Part shown: piece after piece, positions 25,736 to 37,078 of the stretch
Position numbering within the stretch: the first letter of the stretch is position 1
Layout: every line of letters begins with the position of its first letter
Assembly: GCF_018991925.1 (NCBI RefSeq)
Contig: NW_024726235.1
Span: forward strand, 2,096,372 to 2,160,371
Length of the DNA: 64,000 nt
DNA from: Homarus americanus
Taxonomy: Eukaryota; Arthropoda; Malacostraca; Decapoda; Nephropidae
Reading direction: 5' to 3'
Made by a program: the position numbers and the translations under genes
The notes under the pieces: generated by a model
Database searches by the model: none
What the model was told of the DNA's origin: nothing
What the model saw: the letters and a program-made list of their open reading frames with translations, nothing else

Positions 25736-25859
25736 CATCTTTTGTTGTGTGTTGGTCATGCAAGGTAACGATCGAGGCGCTTCCCTTCCGCGGCCCCGTC
25801 ACGCCACCACCACACCTCCCTCCCTCCCTCAGTCATGCCCTGACGCAGTGACCAGCTTG

Positions 25860-26460
25860 GTAACCCTCCCGCTGTGTCCTGGTGAACTTCTTGCTGATAC
25901 CCTTCCCCTTACGTCGAGCTGGAAGTGTGTATATGGTGACAAAGAGGAGGAACTGTTATGGTGACAGTGTAGTGATTCATGTTCTTAAGATCCCATTTAA
26001 CTTGGGTGTTCAAGCTTGGTGCAACCTCTCGCTGGGTCCTGGTGAAGCTGTCAGTGATCCTTGAGGTGGTGTATGGTAACGAAGGGAAGGTTTAACAACA
26101 TCTGTGGTGGTTTTTTGAAGTCAATCACGCCCCAAGGGTCTTACGTAAGTGTCCCTGTGACTGGATCCTGGTGACTGAATCCCTTGGTGACCCTAAAGTG
26201 CGTGTATAGTGGCGAAGTGAAGAGGATAATGGTGATAAGAGTGGTGAAAATCAAAACACTTTACATAGTACAGGATATCCTACAACTGTTAAGGTGATCT
26301 TGGTGAAATTATACTCACTCAACCTAAGGTCACTACTGGTCCTAACGTATGTGTATGGTGACAAAGGAGCCACGGTGATCGTGTAGTGGTGATACTGGTG
26401 ATAAAACACACACATCAAACGAAAGTTCTATACACTCCCAATGACCATCGCGTCTTGGTG
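25860..26460 (+). repeat. Very degenerate tandem repeat, about 140-bp period
   Basis: The motif GTGTATATGGTGACAAAG and variants recur near 25,927, 26,069, 26,201 and 26,350, spaced about 130-150 bases. Each is preceded by GTCCTGGTGAA or GATCCTGGTGA-like sequence and followed by GGTGAT-type runs. Divergence is high, so copies are old. Confidence 0.55.
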
Positions 26461-26769
26461 AACCTTTAAATACATAGATAACAAATAAAAAAAATGGTAA
26501 TATTGTGAAACTTTCTTGGTGAAAAACTGGAAATGAAAAAGTTACAATCACCACATTACAGCGCCTCAGACTGGTGATCGCGTGACGTGTGTGTGTGAGT
26601 GTGCTGACCTGGTGATCGTGGTGCGCCCGTTATATAATCAAAAGGGTTATTCAGTGACCTAGGGGGGGAGGGGGGGGAGGGTATTACTGAGGTGACTTTG
26701 TAGTGTAGTGGTGAATCATTAAAAGATAATATTGTTGTCATTGGTGAGATGGGGTCAACATAAGTCTCC

Positions 26770-26779
26770 AGTGAGTTGC

Positions 26780-26816
<37 letters not shown>

Positions 26817-27053
26817 TGTGTAGTAGGTAGTGATGGTAATAATAGTGTTGATAGTAACGATGATGGTGATTGTAGTGATTGTAATGAAGGAAATAATGAA
26901 GATGACCTTTGATAATGATGATGGTGAAAGTGACCCTCTGTTAAGGATGATGATGATGATGATTGATGAAGCAGGTATATTCATAATAATTCTGATATAG
27001 TAAAAGCTTACCTGCTCGTGTCATCAGGAAGGTTATCAAATTACTATATGGTG

Positions 27054-27103
<50 letters not shown>

Positions 27104-27160
27104 CTAATCCATTGAGTGTGATGGTTTAACCCCTTAACCACCACCACCACCACCACCTTG
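26770..27160. repeat. GAT-rich and GT microsatellites
   Basis: (GAT)n at 26,778-26,815, degenerate GATGATGGTGA-type sequence to about 26,970, (GT)n at 27,053-27,102 and (CCA)n at 27,139-27,158. Confidence 0.88.
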
Positions 27161-27359
27161 AGTCCAGATACTTCGCCCTCAGATCAATATTACCCATTAA
27201 GTTATGACGCATTTACGATAATGAACCTTTATGACACCTGCGTATACCTGTCTCACGCCATGACCTAAAGTAAAAAAAATATATATCAGAGTTAAAAAAA
27301 TAATATCTACATGTATGTACGTTATGTATGCAGAGAAAAACAAACATAATTACTTGTAT

Positions 27360-27680
27360 AAATATTAATTTTAGTAATGTATTTTGCCCGTGTGTTATGT
27401 GTGAGGGGGTGGGGGGGGGGGATATATTACAGTATGAACGTTAGTCTTCATTAATGTTCGTGCGTGTGTCTATACCAGGGTGGATATATTATAGAATTTA
27501 GACGATAATATCCACATATGTTCACTCCATGTGTCTATACGTTAAGGAAATATTATGCTATTGGAACATTATATCGCTATTTGTGTTCGTTCAGTACTGG
27601 GGGAGGGGGAGGTATTAAGGTGTTTAGACGATAATATTCACTATTGTTCGCTCATGTTTTTATATCTAAGACAAAAAAAT
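27360..27680 (+). repeat. Degenerate repeat with TTTAGACGATAATAT motif
   Basis: TTTAGACGATAATATCCAC (27,498) and TTTAGACGATAATATTCAC (27,622) with nearby TGTTCGCTCATG or TGTTCACTCCATG sequences mark two clear and two weak copies of a roughly 100-130 bp unit. Confidence 0.5.
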
Positions 27681-28453
27681 CTCCCAGACGATCGAGCAAC
27701 AATCACCAGAAGTAGTCCCTCAACCCCCTCCCCCACCCCCCATAAAAAATAGAAATACAAAAAAAAAAAAAAACCAGTGGATTCCGTAAACTGCCTCAAG
27801 TTATGCGTTAGTATAAACAAAATTCATTTCTAGTAAAACGATATAATAATTATTCCCACAGGCTCAATGGTGATGATATGTTGTGACGAACACGCACACA
27901 ACCAAAAATTTAAATTCACTCTAATTTAGCAATTTCTCTCATGTTAATCCAAATGCGATAAAATAATGAATTAATGAGACAATGAGTATTATTTAACTTG
28001 TAATTATAGGTCACTGTCAAAGGGAGTTAATTAAGGCGGAATATAAATAAAATTAAAATTAATATTACCCAGGTGTTTAATTTAGCTTATATACATCATT
28101 CAGGAATTAAGTATAGTATATATTACCTTATTATATTTCAGGTATAATATCTAGATTAAGGAAGAAATTATACCCAGGCTCTTAGCACTTAAAACATGTA
28201 CTTCATCTTGTCCTAAATATACAACAACAACAACAACAACAACAACAACACCAATATGTATACAGTACATAGACACAAAATTAAAGTAATGCCTAAACAT
28301 TAACAGGTGTTCGTATAATGTCTATATAAACACAGTACAGCAGGAGTCAACACCAGGGGAGATGTTTATGATGGTGTAACGCAGCTGAGCCAACAAGACA
28401 ACGTTACCGCGACCTAACGTGTTAACTCAGGGATTAGTGCGTCATATTATCGG
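27681..28453. other. No gene seen; AT-rich
   Basis: AT-rich sequence with an (AAC)n run (28,220-28,252). No gene supported. Confidence 0.5.
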
Positions 28454-28767
28454 TCAGCTGCACCTCCTCTCAATCCCGGAACTTTCTCGAGTATGGAAAT
28501 GTCTGAAGCTTCCTTCACTCTGCTTCACTCTCAGGGCCCTGTGGTGAGCATTGGGATCATCACCAGCAGCAGACGCAACACAAACTTTTACAGCCCGGTG
28601 ATGGAGTGTTCCAGTAACTCTCTCTTGTAGTCATTGAACTCCCGAGTCCATCGGAAGTTTCTGGTCACTATCTGGTGCAGAAACTTTTCAGACGCCAACA
28701 TGTTCGTGGGGGTAATTGTTTCAGTACTTCCAACAGATATACCAAACCCATGTACAGTTCCGTAAAT
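28454..28767 (-). pseudogene. Coding-like fragment with apparent frame break, unknown family
   Basis: On the minus strand one frame is open from 28,767 to a TAA at 28,588-28,590 and contains MLASEKFLHQIVTRNFRWTR then EFNDYKRELLEHSITGL. An overlapping frame continues to a TGA at 28,454-28,456 with KVCVASAAGDDPNAHHRALR. The composition is unlike the surrounding AT-rich and microsatellite DNA. The pair looks like a single coding sequence broken by a frameshift, or a 3'-terminal exon plus chance frame. I recognise no family and splice sites are not decisive. Confidence 0.25.
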
Positions 28768-29219
28768 TCAAACACGCGATCTAATATTGTCTTGTTTTTC
28801 CACAGTAGTATTTTCTACACTTGCCGCAGCGTCTGAGGATCGTCCACACCTGCGGTCATCTTCTATTGATCCTTTACCGTGTTTAAACTCCTCGGGCCTT
28901 CGCTTCACCGAGGAATAATTACGGGCAGCCTCCCCCTGACACACCAACCTTGAGCCCAGGAATTAAAAGTTGCGCGTTCTTCATGATATTGTTCAGTCAA
29001 TCACTATAACTCTGAACAGGAAAAAAAAAACACATTTGGTCACCCACAGAGACAACGATACGTCCCTGTAATTAGCTGTGAGTCATGTGCAGCTTCTAAT
29101 AACCCACACGAACTGCGCACATAACCACACACTAAACACGCCAGTTGTAAGTCGTGGTGAAGGTAACCAATACATTCACAATGGAACCTAAAGTAAGAAT
29201 GACTCTATTTAGGAAAGTG

Positions 29220-29430
29220 TTGGTGATGGTAAAGTTTGTTGGAGGCGGAAGGAGTGTGTTGGAGGTGGAAGGAGTGTGTTGGAGGCAGGAGTATGTTATA
29301 GGCGGAAAGAGTGTGTATGTTGATCATGGAAGGAGTGTATTGATCATAGAAAAAGTGTGTTGGAGGTGATATAGGACTGTGCTGGAGGAGATATAGGAGT
29401 GTGTTGACCATGACAGAAGTGTGTTTGAGG
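29220..29430 (+). repeat. Minisatellite, about 20-bp GTGTGTTGGAGG unit
   Basis: Around nine degenerate units follow GGAGGCGGAAGGAGTGTGTT, shifting into GATCATGGAAGGAGTGT and GGTGATATAGGAGTGT forms. Confidence 0.8.
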
Positions 29431-29689
29431 TGATGAGAGTGTGTGTGTGTGTGTGTGTGAATCACGAAGAAGAATGTATCACAGGTGGTGTAAAACTGTA
29501 CTTGTATATGTAGTAAAGTTACGTGCTGGCATTAATCCCGAGTCGACGTACTGTACCCTGACCAATGACTATGCAGCAAGGACAATTAAGCATTTTTTTA
29601 GGAGGATTACGGAGGGTATCTTAGCGTTTATACCAGGTAAATGATGGCACGCATACGGCAAGGAGTGACACGCACATAAGGAGGGGGGG

Positions 29690-30334
29690 GGCGTCAATGT
29701 GAGAGTCAACAGGAGGGTCACAGAGAGAGAGAGAGAGAGAGAGACCACCAACACGCAGCTACGATTCTGTTAAGTTATATAAAACGAGTAACCTAGTTTA
29801 ATACCTCCTATCCGATTCATCCCTCCCATCCCTCTCACCCCTCACCTCCCATCCCACACATCCCTCTCACCCCTTACCTCCCATCCCTCCCATCCCACCT
29901 CCTCGTCTCGTCATCCAAGGTCAATTTCTCCCCCATTAGAACACAATAAAAATAAACCACACACACACACAAGATGGTGACTGGTTTGATTTTCTAACGG
30001 TCCCTGCTATTACCCAGGAGGCCAGGAGCACCGTGGTCTCCTAGGGGGGGGGCTAAAGGTAGGAGATGGTATATATGTGTTCCTGGTAATGGTGGTGTTA
30101 TGCTGTGTTGGTGATGACACTCCTGGTTCGTTGTTGTTGTTGGTGTATGGTTCAGTTAGGTGTTTGTTCCTGGTGATGTTGTATGTGTCTGGTTTTTTTC
30201 TCTCTCTCTACCCCCTCCTTTCTCTTTCCTTTCTTCCTCCCCCTTCTCTCTCTCTCTCTTTCCCCCCTTTCTCTTTCCTTTCTTCCCTCCCCTCTCTCTT
30301 TCTCTCTCCTCTCCCTTTTCTTTCCCCTTCCTCC

Positions 30335-30369
<35 letters not shown>

Positions 30370-30415
30370 TTCCCCTTCCCTCCTCTCTCTCTCTCCCTCC
30401 ACCATCTTCATCACT
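29690..30415. repeat. GA run, C-rich repeats and long polypyrimidine tract
   Basis: A GA run (29,722-29,743), CCCATCCCTC-type repeats (29,815-29,905) and a C/T-rich tract (30,195-30,410) produce several overlapping low-complexity frames. No gene. Confidence 0.8.
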
Positions 30416-30479
30416 CTGTCAGAGTAATTGTCTAGACCTCACTTAATTGGTACATTCGTCACACAGGACCCGTTTAATT

Positions 30480-30905
30480 AACAGGTTCTACTATCCGCCC
30501 CTCGCTATACGTAATAGTAAGAGTCCTCCCTAATCCTACAAAATACCGGCTAATCCCTGGAAATCACTCCCTAATCCTTATCAAACCCGTCTAATCCCAC
30601 AAAATCACGCCCTAATCCTACAAAATCCCGTCTAATCCCAAGAAATCACTCCCTAATCCTACAAAATACAAGCTAATCCAACAGCATTCTCCGTTATCTC
30701 ATAAAATTTATTCTTATCCCACAAAATAATACCTGGATATACAAAATCCTTCTTTATCCTACAAAATCCACTTATAAAACCCTCATCCCAGAAAATTACA
30801 CCAATTATAAATCCCTTATCCTACAAAATCCCCAGTAATCAAACAAATTTCCTCCCTATTCTTACAAAATCACGTTAATCCTACAAAATCTGCCCTTATC
30901 CAAAT
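30480..30905 (+). repeat. Degenerate minisatellite, CTAATCCTACAAAATC unit
   Basis: Roughly 18-20 units of about 19-24 bp are built on CCCTAATCCTACAAAATCC. They become more divergent toward the right end (TTATCCTACAAAATC, CAAATAAAACC). Confidence 0.85.
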
Positions 30906-31882
30906 AAAACCTGAGGACCTGTGGCAAAATCCTTGAGTGGACTGAGAGACCTGTGGATAAATACTTGTTTGGGTTTACGTGACCTGAGACCCTGTGGTTA
31001 AATCCTGAGAGGAAGTGGGTGACCTGACGAACTGCAGGTAAATCCTTGAAGGGATTTCGGACAATATCAAATATATCACTGGTGTTGCAGACATAAATAT
31101 ATCTTGTAATGGATACCTGACTGACAACGGCAGAGAGACTGATGTTTTTCTGTTGACATAAACGATATACTGTATATAATATCAGTAATCATTAATATCA
31201 CAGCGACAAAATCAACACGAAGGTTAAGCTTTACTAAATACAAATAAATGTTATGACTCGTTCAACAGTTCTCAAGGGTGTTATGATATATGTTATTCTT
31301 ATTTGTTAAAGAATTCTATCCTGTACAAGTAAAACAACTACGACCAAAGGGACGTCAAATATAACATATTGCAAAGAAAAAAACAAATGATCAGCTGTCA
31401 ATTAGTGTAGATGTGACGAGCGTTGTATCGGAGCACAAGCTTATGTTTACATCATTATTATTGTCGAAAAAACATGTAGAGACGTGTTTCACCCCTCCCT
31501 AGTCCACCATTACTACCAGTTTGTGTATAGTCTCTCTCTCTCCCTACCCCCTTCCTTTCCCTTCCCCTTTCTTCCCTCTTCTCTCTCATTCGTTCTCGCC
31601 AGTCTCTTTCTCTCTACAATTAAATATATTTTTTGTCCTGTCAACCATCCTTCATCAACGGCACCCTAATGATCTTTCTCTGCTACGTCTCTTCCTTTTT
31701 ATTCTTCAATGTTCCGTCTCTCTCTACCCTTCACTTAACCCCCCCTCCTAGGTATAAGTGCTCTTCCTTTCACACGTTATCGTCCCCTTTGTCTCCTGTG
31801 TTTTATTCTTTATCTTCCTACACTTTCCTTTTCCAACATCCTTTCTAGTTATTAAAGAGTGTACATCTCTCTACGCTTTAAT

Positions 31883-31885
<3 letters not shown>
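30906..31885. other. No gene seen
   Basis: Some ACCTGTGG-containing short repeats (30,915-31,050), then mixed sequence and a CT-rich segment (31,520-31,850). No exon supported. Confidence 0.5.

Positions 31886-31945
<60 letters not shown>
31886..31945. repeat. CA microsatellite
   Basis: About 58 bases of (CA)n. Confidence 0.95.
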
Positions 31946-32610
31946 GTAAACACTCATTAAGGTACACAGAGGTAAGATTACAGATTAAATGAGCTATATC
32001 TTTCCTGGTATTTGCGCCTGAAGTAATAATATTTGACAGTTAATGAGAGAGCACAAGAGTGGACATATATTTGCATGTTAACTAAAACTTGACGTGAATC
32101 CAATAGTCTTATTGGTTCTCAGGCGAAGTGACTGATCCTAATTTTGACAGACAGTTCGATTTGATTCGCTATTGAGGGAGGTGTGTGTGTGTGTGTGTTA
32201 GTCGTGTATCGGGGAGTTGCTTACATCGTCACAACACATTGAAGCGGCGCCCGCGTTTGAGGCCTAAATATAGCTCCTGTAGATTTTATTCATATCAGGT
32301 AATATTTTTTTATTACCTATTAATGTGCATATTACAACTAGGAGGAGGTTTCTAAACAAGTCACTGTCACACTTGTGTATACCGGAACAAGCATCGGTGA
32401 GTGAGGAAGCGTGTTAAAACGTCATCATACCACAACACATCACATTGTATATAAAAATCCTACTGTAAATTATATTCCCTGGCGGTGGTGTTTACAAGGT
32501 CCAACGAGGCCTCGCCAATGGTGAGGTTGAATCCCCAACCCCCTCCCCCACCTACCACCCCCCCTCCCCCTCCCCCACCTACCACCCCCAAGTCGTCGTC
32601 CCTCTTTCAG

Positions 32611-32706
32611 CTTCGTGGAAATAATGATTGGCTGGCGTCGTTGTGCTGTCAGCGAGCGATAATGGCATTTTGGTATGACCTTGTGAAGACGGAGAGTGGG
32701 GGGGGG
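32611..32706 (+). CDS. Weak candidate exon, 32 codons
   Basis: A pyrimidine-rich acceptor ending CTCTTTCAG is followed by 96 bases open in one frame and then the donor GTGAGT. The frame starts LRGNNDWLASLCCQRAIMAF and ends in three glycines encoded by the G tract. Both ends are phase 0. No family is recognised. The C- and G-rich flanks make chance splice-like signals likely, so this is only a candidate. Confidence 0.2.
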
Positions 32707-32779
32707 GTGAGTGTGCTGTGTAAAGGGTCAAAGAAGAAGGGAGGGGGGAGGGGAACGTGGGTATAGGAGACAAGGAGCT

Positions 32780-33135
32780 ACTTAACTACTTCATGGGGAG
32801 GGGAAGGGAGGAGGACGAAGGACAGCGAGGAGGGGGAGGTCAGAATAGGAGGAGGAGGAGGTTAGGATAGGAGGATAAAGAGGGAGAGGAAGAAGGAAGG
32901 GTTAGTGAAATGGTTAAATATACACGTCGTAGGATAAATAAGAGAGGAAAAGAAATTCAAGTTCGCTATCTAACCTCCCAATCCACGTCTATCTAATCAC
33001 CAATCTACATCTATTTAATCTCTTTCCAATCCATGTCTATCTAACCACCTTCCAATCCACGCCAATCTAATCTCCTCCCAATGAACGTCTATTTAACCTC
33101 TTCCCAATCCACATCTATCTAATCTTCCTCTCGTC
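32780..33135. repeat. Purine-rich tract and AATCCACGTCTATCTAA repeat
   Basis: G/A-rich sequence (32,790-32,910) is followed by about six degenerate units of 25-28 bp (32,965-33,125) of the form CCAATCCACGTCTATCTAAC. Confidence 0.8.
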
Positions 33136-33200
33136 TCCAGAACTAATCTTCCAATCTACACCATTACACCTTAAAGGACACATATAATTAATCGCCTTAC

Positions 33201-33300
33201 CGTTCACTCTGGTTGCGGTCCAAACTTGTAATATGTTCTCCCCAGGCTCTCGCTTGTCACTGTCTTGCCCCCACTACTTGAGAAGTGATCCGCCATCATC
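33201..33300 (-). CDS. Weak candidate exon on minus strand
   Basis: On the minus strand an acceptor ATTTTAG (AG at 33,302-33,301) precedes a 100-base segment followed by a donor-like GTAAGG (33,200-33,195). The only long frame starts with ATGATG and reads MMADHFSSSGGKTVTSESLG, then RTYYKFGPQPE, and meets a TGA four codon positions before the donor. It could be a terminal coding exon, a 5' exon with a short upstream frame, or chance. GC content is higher than in the AT-rich flank. No family recognised. Confidence 0.25.
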
Positions 33301-33994
33301 CTAAAATACATAAATTATATTAATTAATTAATTCCTAAACTTTGGTGATTTAAGGTTCATGGATTTAAGTCATAATTAATCCATATACTTGGTGAATAAA
33401 TGGGTAAAGATATTAAGATAAATATATAATTAAGTAAATATAATTAATCGTGGTTATAAGTACGATAATTATCATTAATCCCTAAACTTAGAGGACCGAG
33501 GGAGGGGAAATATACAAATCTCGTAATTAATTTCAAACTTGATGAAAAATTACGTAAACTTATTAATTAGTTTGGAGGTTGCTTACTATACCATTCACCA
33601 TCACCATACACCATCATCATACACCATCATCATACACCATCACCATACATTACTACCCTAAACCTGTCAAAACTTAACCAGTACATCTAATGAAAACTAT
33701 ACTTTACTGTACTGTATATCCAACTTTTCATGGCATTTTATGAGTTATGCAAATGAAAGAGTTAACTAAATTCTCGGAGGTAAGAAGTAAATTATTATAC
33801 TAAACTGCTATAATAAACACTCTATTAAAATAACCAGGTATAATTTCCTTAATGAGAACGACAATAAAGGTACACCATCAGATACGAACACTGTAAAGGG
33901 TAGTTAGTAAGTTATTATAAAGTAAACATGAGACTATCACCACCACACTCTTCCTTAGACTCCCGTTCATTTATAAACAATGAAAGTGTTATAG
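33301..33994. other. AT-rich stretch; ACCATC short repeat
   Basis: TTAATTAAT-rich sequence with a CACCATCATCATACA short tandem repeat (33,595-33,650). No gene. Confidence 0.6.
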
Positions 33995-34187
33995 GTGCGG
34001 CGGTGGCGGAGTGCGTGCGACTCTCGTGTCTTGTCCTAAAGATCGCTCGTTCACGCCAAGAACTCACCCAAGACACCAATTTTTTTTAACGGGGAATACC
34101 CACCCGAGCACAGGTTATCGACCCACAACGGGGCCTAGGGGGCGAAAAAATAAGCGTAAACAAAAATAAAAAATAGAAAAGAAAAAG
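33995..34187 (+). mobile_element. tRNA-derived SINE, copy 4
   Basis: The head GGTGCGGCGGTGGCGGAGTG (from 33,994) resembles the start of the 7.77-kb SINE. A weak B-box CGTTCACGCC lies at 34,048-34,057. The body contains ACCCACCCGAGCACAGG and TATCGACCCACAACGGGGC and ends in an A-rich tail (34,145-34,187). Its tail directly abuts the 3' end of the minus-strand LINE reverse transcriptase. Confidence 0.65.
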
Positions 34188-34188
34188 A

Positions 34189-34905
34189 TTATATTAATCT
34201 ACACCACGAAGATGCAAGAAAAACAAGCTTTTTGAAGTGAGACAGATTGTATGAGAATGGAAACACAGAAGAAGGCAGAGCATTCCACAGTTTGGCAGTG
34301 TGAGGAAAGGAGGATGTACTATAACGGGTTATTCTAGTGTGACCGACATCCACAGAGAAACTGTGAGCACCGCGGGCAAGACGAGTGCTACGAACCCACG
34401 GCCTTGCTGGCGGTACACAGGATGCCAAATCCACCGAACATTGCCAGTTAAGGTACCTGTAAAACAGAGAAAGTGAAGCAACATAGCGGCTAAGAGAAAG
34501 GGAAGAAAGATTATCAACTAAAGGAGGAGAGTTAATAAGACGAAATGCCTTTGATTCCACCCTATCTAACAGTTAGACGGAAGAAGAGCCACCCCAGATA
34601 TGAGAGCAGTACTCCAAGTTAGGATGAATGAATCCCTTATAAAATTGGAGCAACTGCTCAGGAGTGAAGTAGCTATGACATCTGTACAGTATTCCCAACT
34701 TTCGGGAGGCAGCTTTAGCAATGTTGTGGATGTTTGGCTTCCATGACATATTAGAGGAAATGGTGAGACCTAGCATATCTATTTTAGAACTTGGCAGAAT
34801 GATTGCGTCCTGAAATGTGATTGGTGGGACATCATCTAATTTGGAAAGTGTAACTGGTAAATACTGAGTTTTATTAGTATTGAATTTAACCAAGTTTCTA
34901 CCTCC
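34189..34905 (-). pseudogene. LINE reverse transcriptase, C-terminal portion
   Basis: This continues in the same frame as the palm domain after a TAG. It covers KFNTNKTQYLPVTLSKLDDV, MLGLTISSNMSWKPNIHNIA and IHPNLEYCSHIWGG, then after a TAA continues with RVESKAFRLINSP and ends near SSWCRLI. These are the thumb and C-terminal segments usual for Jockey-like ORF2 proteins. Both stops are in frame, so point mutations rather than indels explain them. Confidence 0.88.
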
Positions 34906-36089
34906 CTATTCGGAGATGCTGCACAGATCCGCATTGATAGATGAAATGATATCAGCTCTAGAAACAGATCTAGTTTGAGAATTAGGGGGAAGGGAAAAAT
35001 GTGAAGAAGAGTGAAGAGTAGAATCATCAGCGAAAGAATGGATAGAATTAGTTGTAGTATGAAGTAAATCATTGATAAAAAGAAGGAAGAGAGTAGGTGA
35101 AAGAACAGAACCCTGTGGGACACTACTTTTGGTAGAGAAAGAGCGAGAGGTCAATCCCTCGACAACAACTGCCATAGATCGATTCTCAAGAAAGCTAGAA
35201 ATTAGAGAACAAAGTGGGGGAGAAAAACCATAAGAGGGAAGTTTAGAAACCAAAGACTTGTGCCATACCCTGTCAAATGCTTTGGAGATGTCGAGGGCCA
35301 CGACGAAAGTTTCCCCATAAACCCTAAGAGAGGATGACCAAAGATGGGTGCAGTAGGAGGGATCACCAGTAGATCTCGCCTGGCGAAAGCCATACTGATG
35401 ATCCGACAAAAGAGAAAAGCGTTCAAGGTGACTGAGAAAATGAGAGTTTAAGATAGTTTCGAAAATCTTAGAGAGTGATGAAATTAGGGCAATGGGGCGA
35501 TAGTTAGAGGGATTAGAATGGTCACCCTTCTTCGGGATGGGCTGAACCAAGGCATGCTTCCAAGAAGAGGGAAAAGTTTGGGTTTTGAGACCAAGGCGAA
35601 AGACGCGAGCAAGCACAGGGCAAGCACAGGGGCTACAATTTCAGCACACTCCCTCAGAACACGAGGGGGTATTCCGTCCGGTCTCTGCTCCTTGTTCACA
35701 TCCAACATGAATAACACACCAGCAACCCTACGAGTGAAGATTATAGTAAAGTGGACAGGTTCAGTAGGAGGAGCAGGGGTAGGAGGGATGGAGTTGGAAT
35801 TGTCTAAGGTGGAGTTAGAGGAGAATAAAGTGCCAAAGAGATTGGCTTTATCAGGGGGAGAGTTGGCTATAGAGTTATCAGGTCGGAAGAGAGGAGGAAA
35901 AGAGAAAGTGCAGAAGTTATTACAGATGTTTTTGGCTAAGGACGAGAACGATTTACTAGAAGAAGAATTAGTCGGGACAGCGGTCTTTCTTTTTATAAAA
36001 TTCCGTTTGGCCCTACGAAGAATAGCCTTACAATGAATCCTAGAAGTCATGAAAGATGAGTGGGTAATAGGAGAAGGAGATAGTTTCAT
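34906..36089 (-). pseudogene. LINE reverse transcriptase, frameshifted core
   Basis: The segment comprises two overlapping minus-strand frames: 36,089-35,484 (linker and DGIPPR region) and 35,616-34,906 (fingers and palm with FADD). They would be one reading frame but for the 11-bp duplication at 35,609-35,630. In life it would reverse transcribe element RNA at the nicked target site. Plus-strand frame 35,518-36,036 is merely antisense to it. Confidence 0.9.
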
Positions 36090-36329
36090 AACTTGATACT
36101 TGATACCATTGCCTTTGTGTACTGTGTGCGGAGTGGACCTAACGGCTCCTCTTGCTCAGCAGACCCACTTTCGTAGTTTTAATTGATCTCCTGAGAAGTG
36201 GTGAAGGAAGGTATAAAGGGGTGGTAATTGGCTGAGGAAGTAGGAGGGGTCGTTGGTGTAATCTCTCCTCCTGTGGATCTGATTGGCTGTGTTCTGTGAG
36301 TCGAAGAGCTAAATTAGTAGAGTATTTTA

Positions 36330-36545
36330 TTTGCCGATTTGCGAACTTTTTCATAATTTGTCTTTTGAATTATGAACTTTTACTTCTTGGTCGATTTACG
36401 AACTTTTTCATAAATTTTTGATTGAATTACAGCTTTTTTTTAATTTCTTTGTCGACTAACGAACTTTTTCATAAATTTTCGGTTAAATTTCCTACTTTTT
36501 CTTAATTTCTTGGTCGATTAACGAACATAATCGTCATATTTTCAA
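36330..36545 (+). repeat. Four-copy AT-rich tandem repeat, about 57-62 bp
   Basis: CGATTTACGAACTTTTTCAT and variants recur at about 36,336, 36,393, 36,453 and 36,515. The array lies just upstream (5' side) of the LINE on its strand. Confidence 0.8.
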
Positions 36546-37078
36546 CTGACTTACGATTTTTTTCACGAATTCACTATTAAACGGTTAAATAATATAATTG
36601 TACACGTCATCTAGTCTCCCCTTCCACCCTGAACAACACAACACGTCCATCTTACTTAATCGCCCCTAATTAAGTTGTAAATTATATCCCGTCATTTTAG
36701 GTAAGACGTTAATTGTGTTTGGAATTTTTTGAATGAATATGGAGGTTGCAGTGAGACCTTTTTAACAAGGCGTAAATGTCATTCATTACTTTTTCTGTGA
36801 GCACTTGGGAGTCTATCTTTATCGTTTTATTTATTATTATTTTTTACTTTAGTCTGGATTCTATACATGAAAAAAATATATATATAGAAAATGGTGATTG
36901 CTTTTCCCGGAGGTGTTTTTTTTTTATTTGGGTATTTTCTCGTTAATATACGACTGATGTTTTATATATTTATTTTTATATACAAAAATACTAATAAATC
37001 TTTGTTTCAATCACTCACTCACTCATTCACTGTTGCTTTATTTCTATTTTTTATTCTGTCTCTTTTTGCGTCTGACTT

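Larger units (their letters stand above)
34189..36190 (-). mobile_element. Decayed Jockey-like non-LTR retrotransposon (LINE), 5'-truncated
   Basis: Minus-strand reading gives a reverse transcriptase typical of the Jockey/CR1 group. Visible motifs in order are DGIPPRVLRECA, NYRPIALISSLSKIFE, VVALDISKAFDRVWH (motif A), PQGSVLSPTLF and the catalytic SFADDST (FADD codons at about 35,034-35,023). After these come LGLTISSNMSW and a C-terminal region ending at 34,189. The copy is inactive. An 11-bp tandem duplication (35,609-35,630) shifts frame, and two in-frame stop codons split the remainder (at 34,906-34,908 and 34,573-34,575). No apurinic endonuclease domain is seen upstream, so the copy is 5'-truncated. 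The 5' boundary is approximate. Confidence 0.93.

Noticed and set aside
24954..25759. Long Ser/Pro/Leu-rich minus-strand frames up to 208 codons
   Set aside because: The polypyrimidine complement is stop-poor. Several overlapping frames are open at once, as expected by composition.
35518..36036. 172-codon plus-strand open frame
   Set aside because: It is antisense to the LINE reverse transcriptase, which has recognisable motifs on the minus strand.
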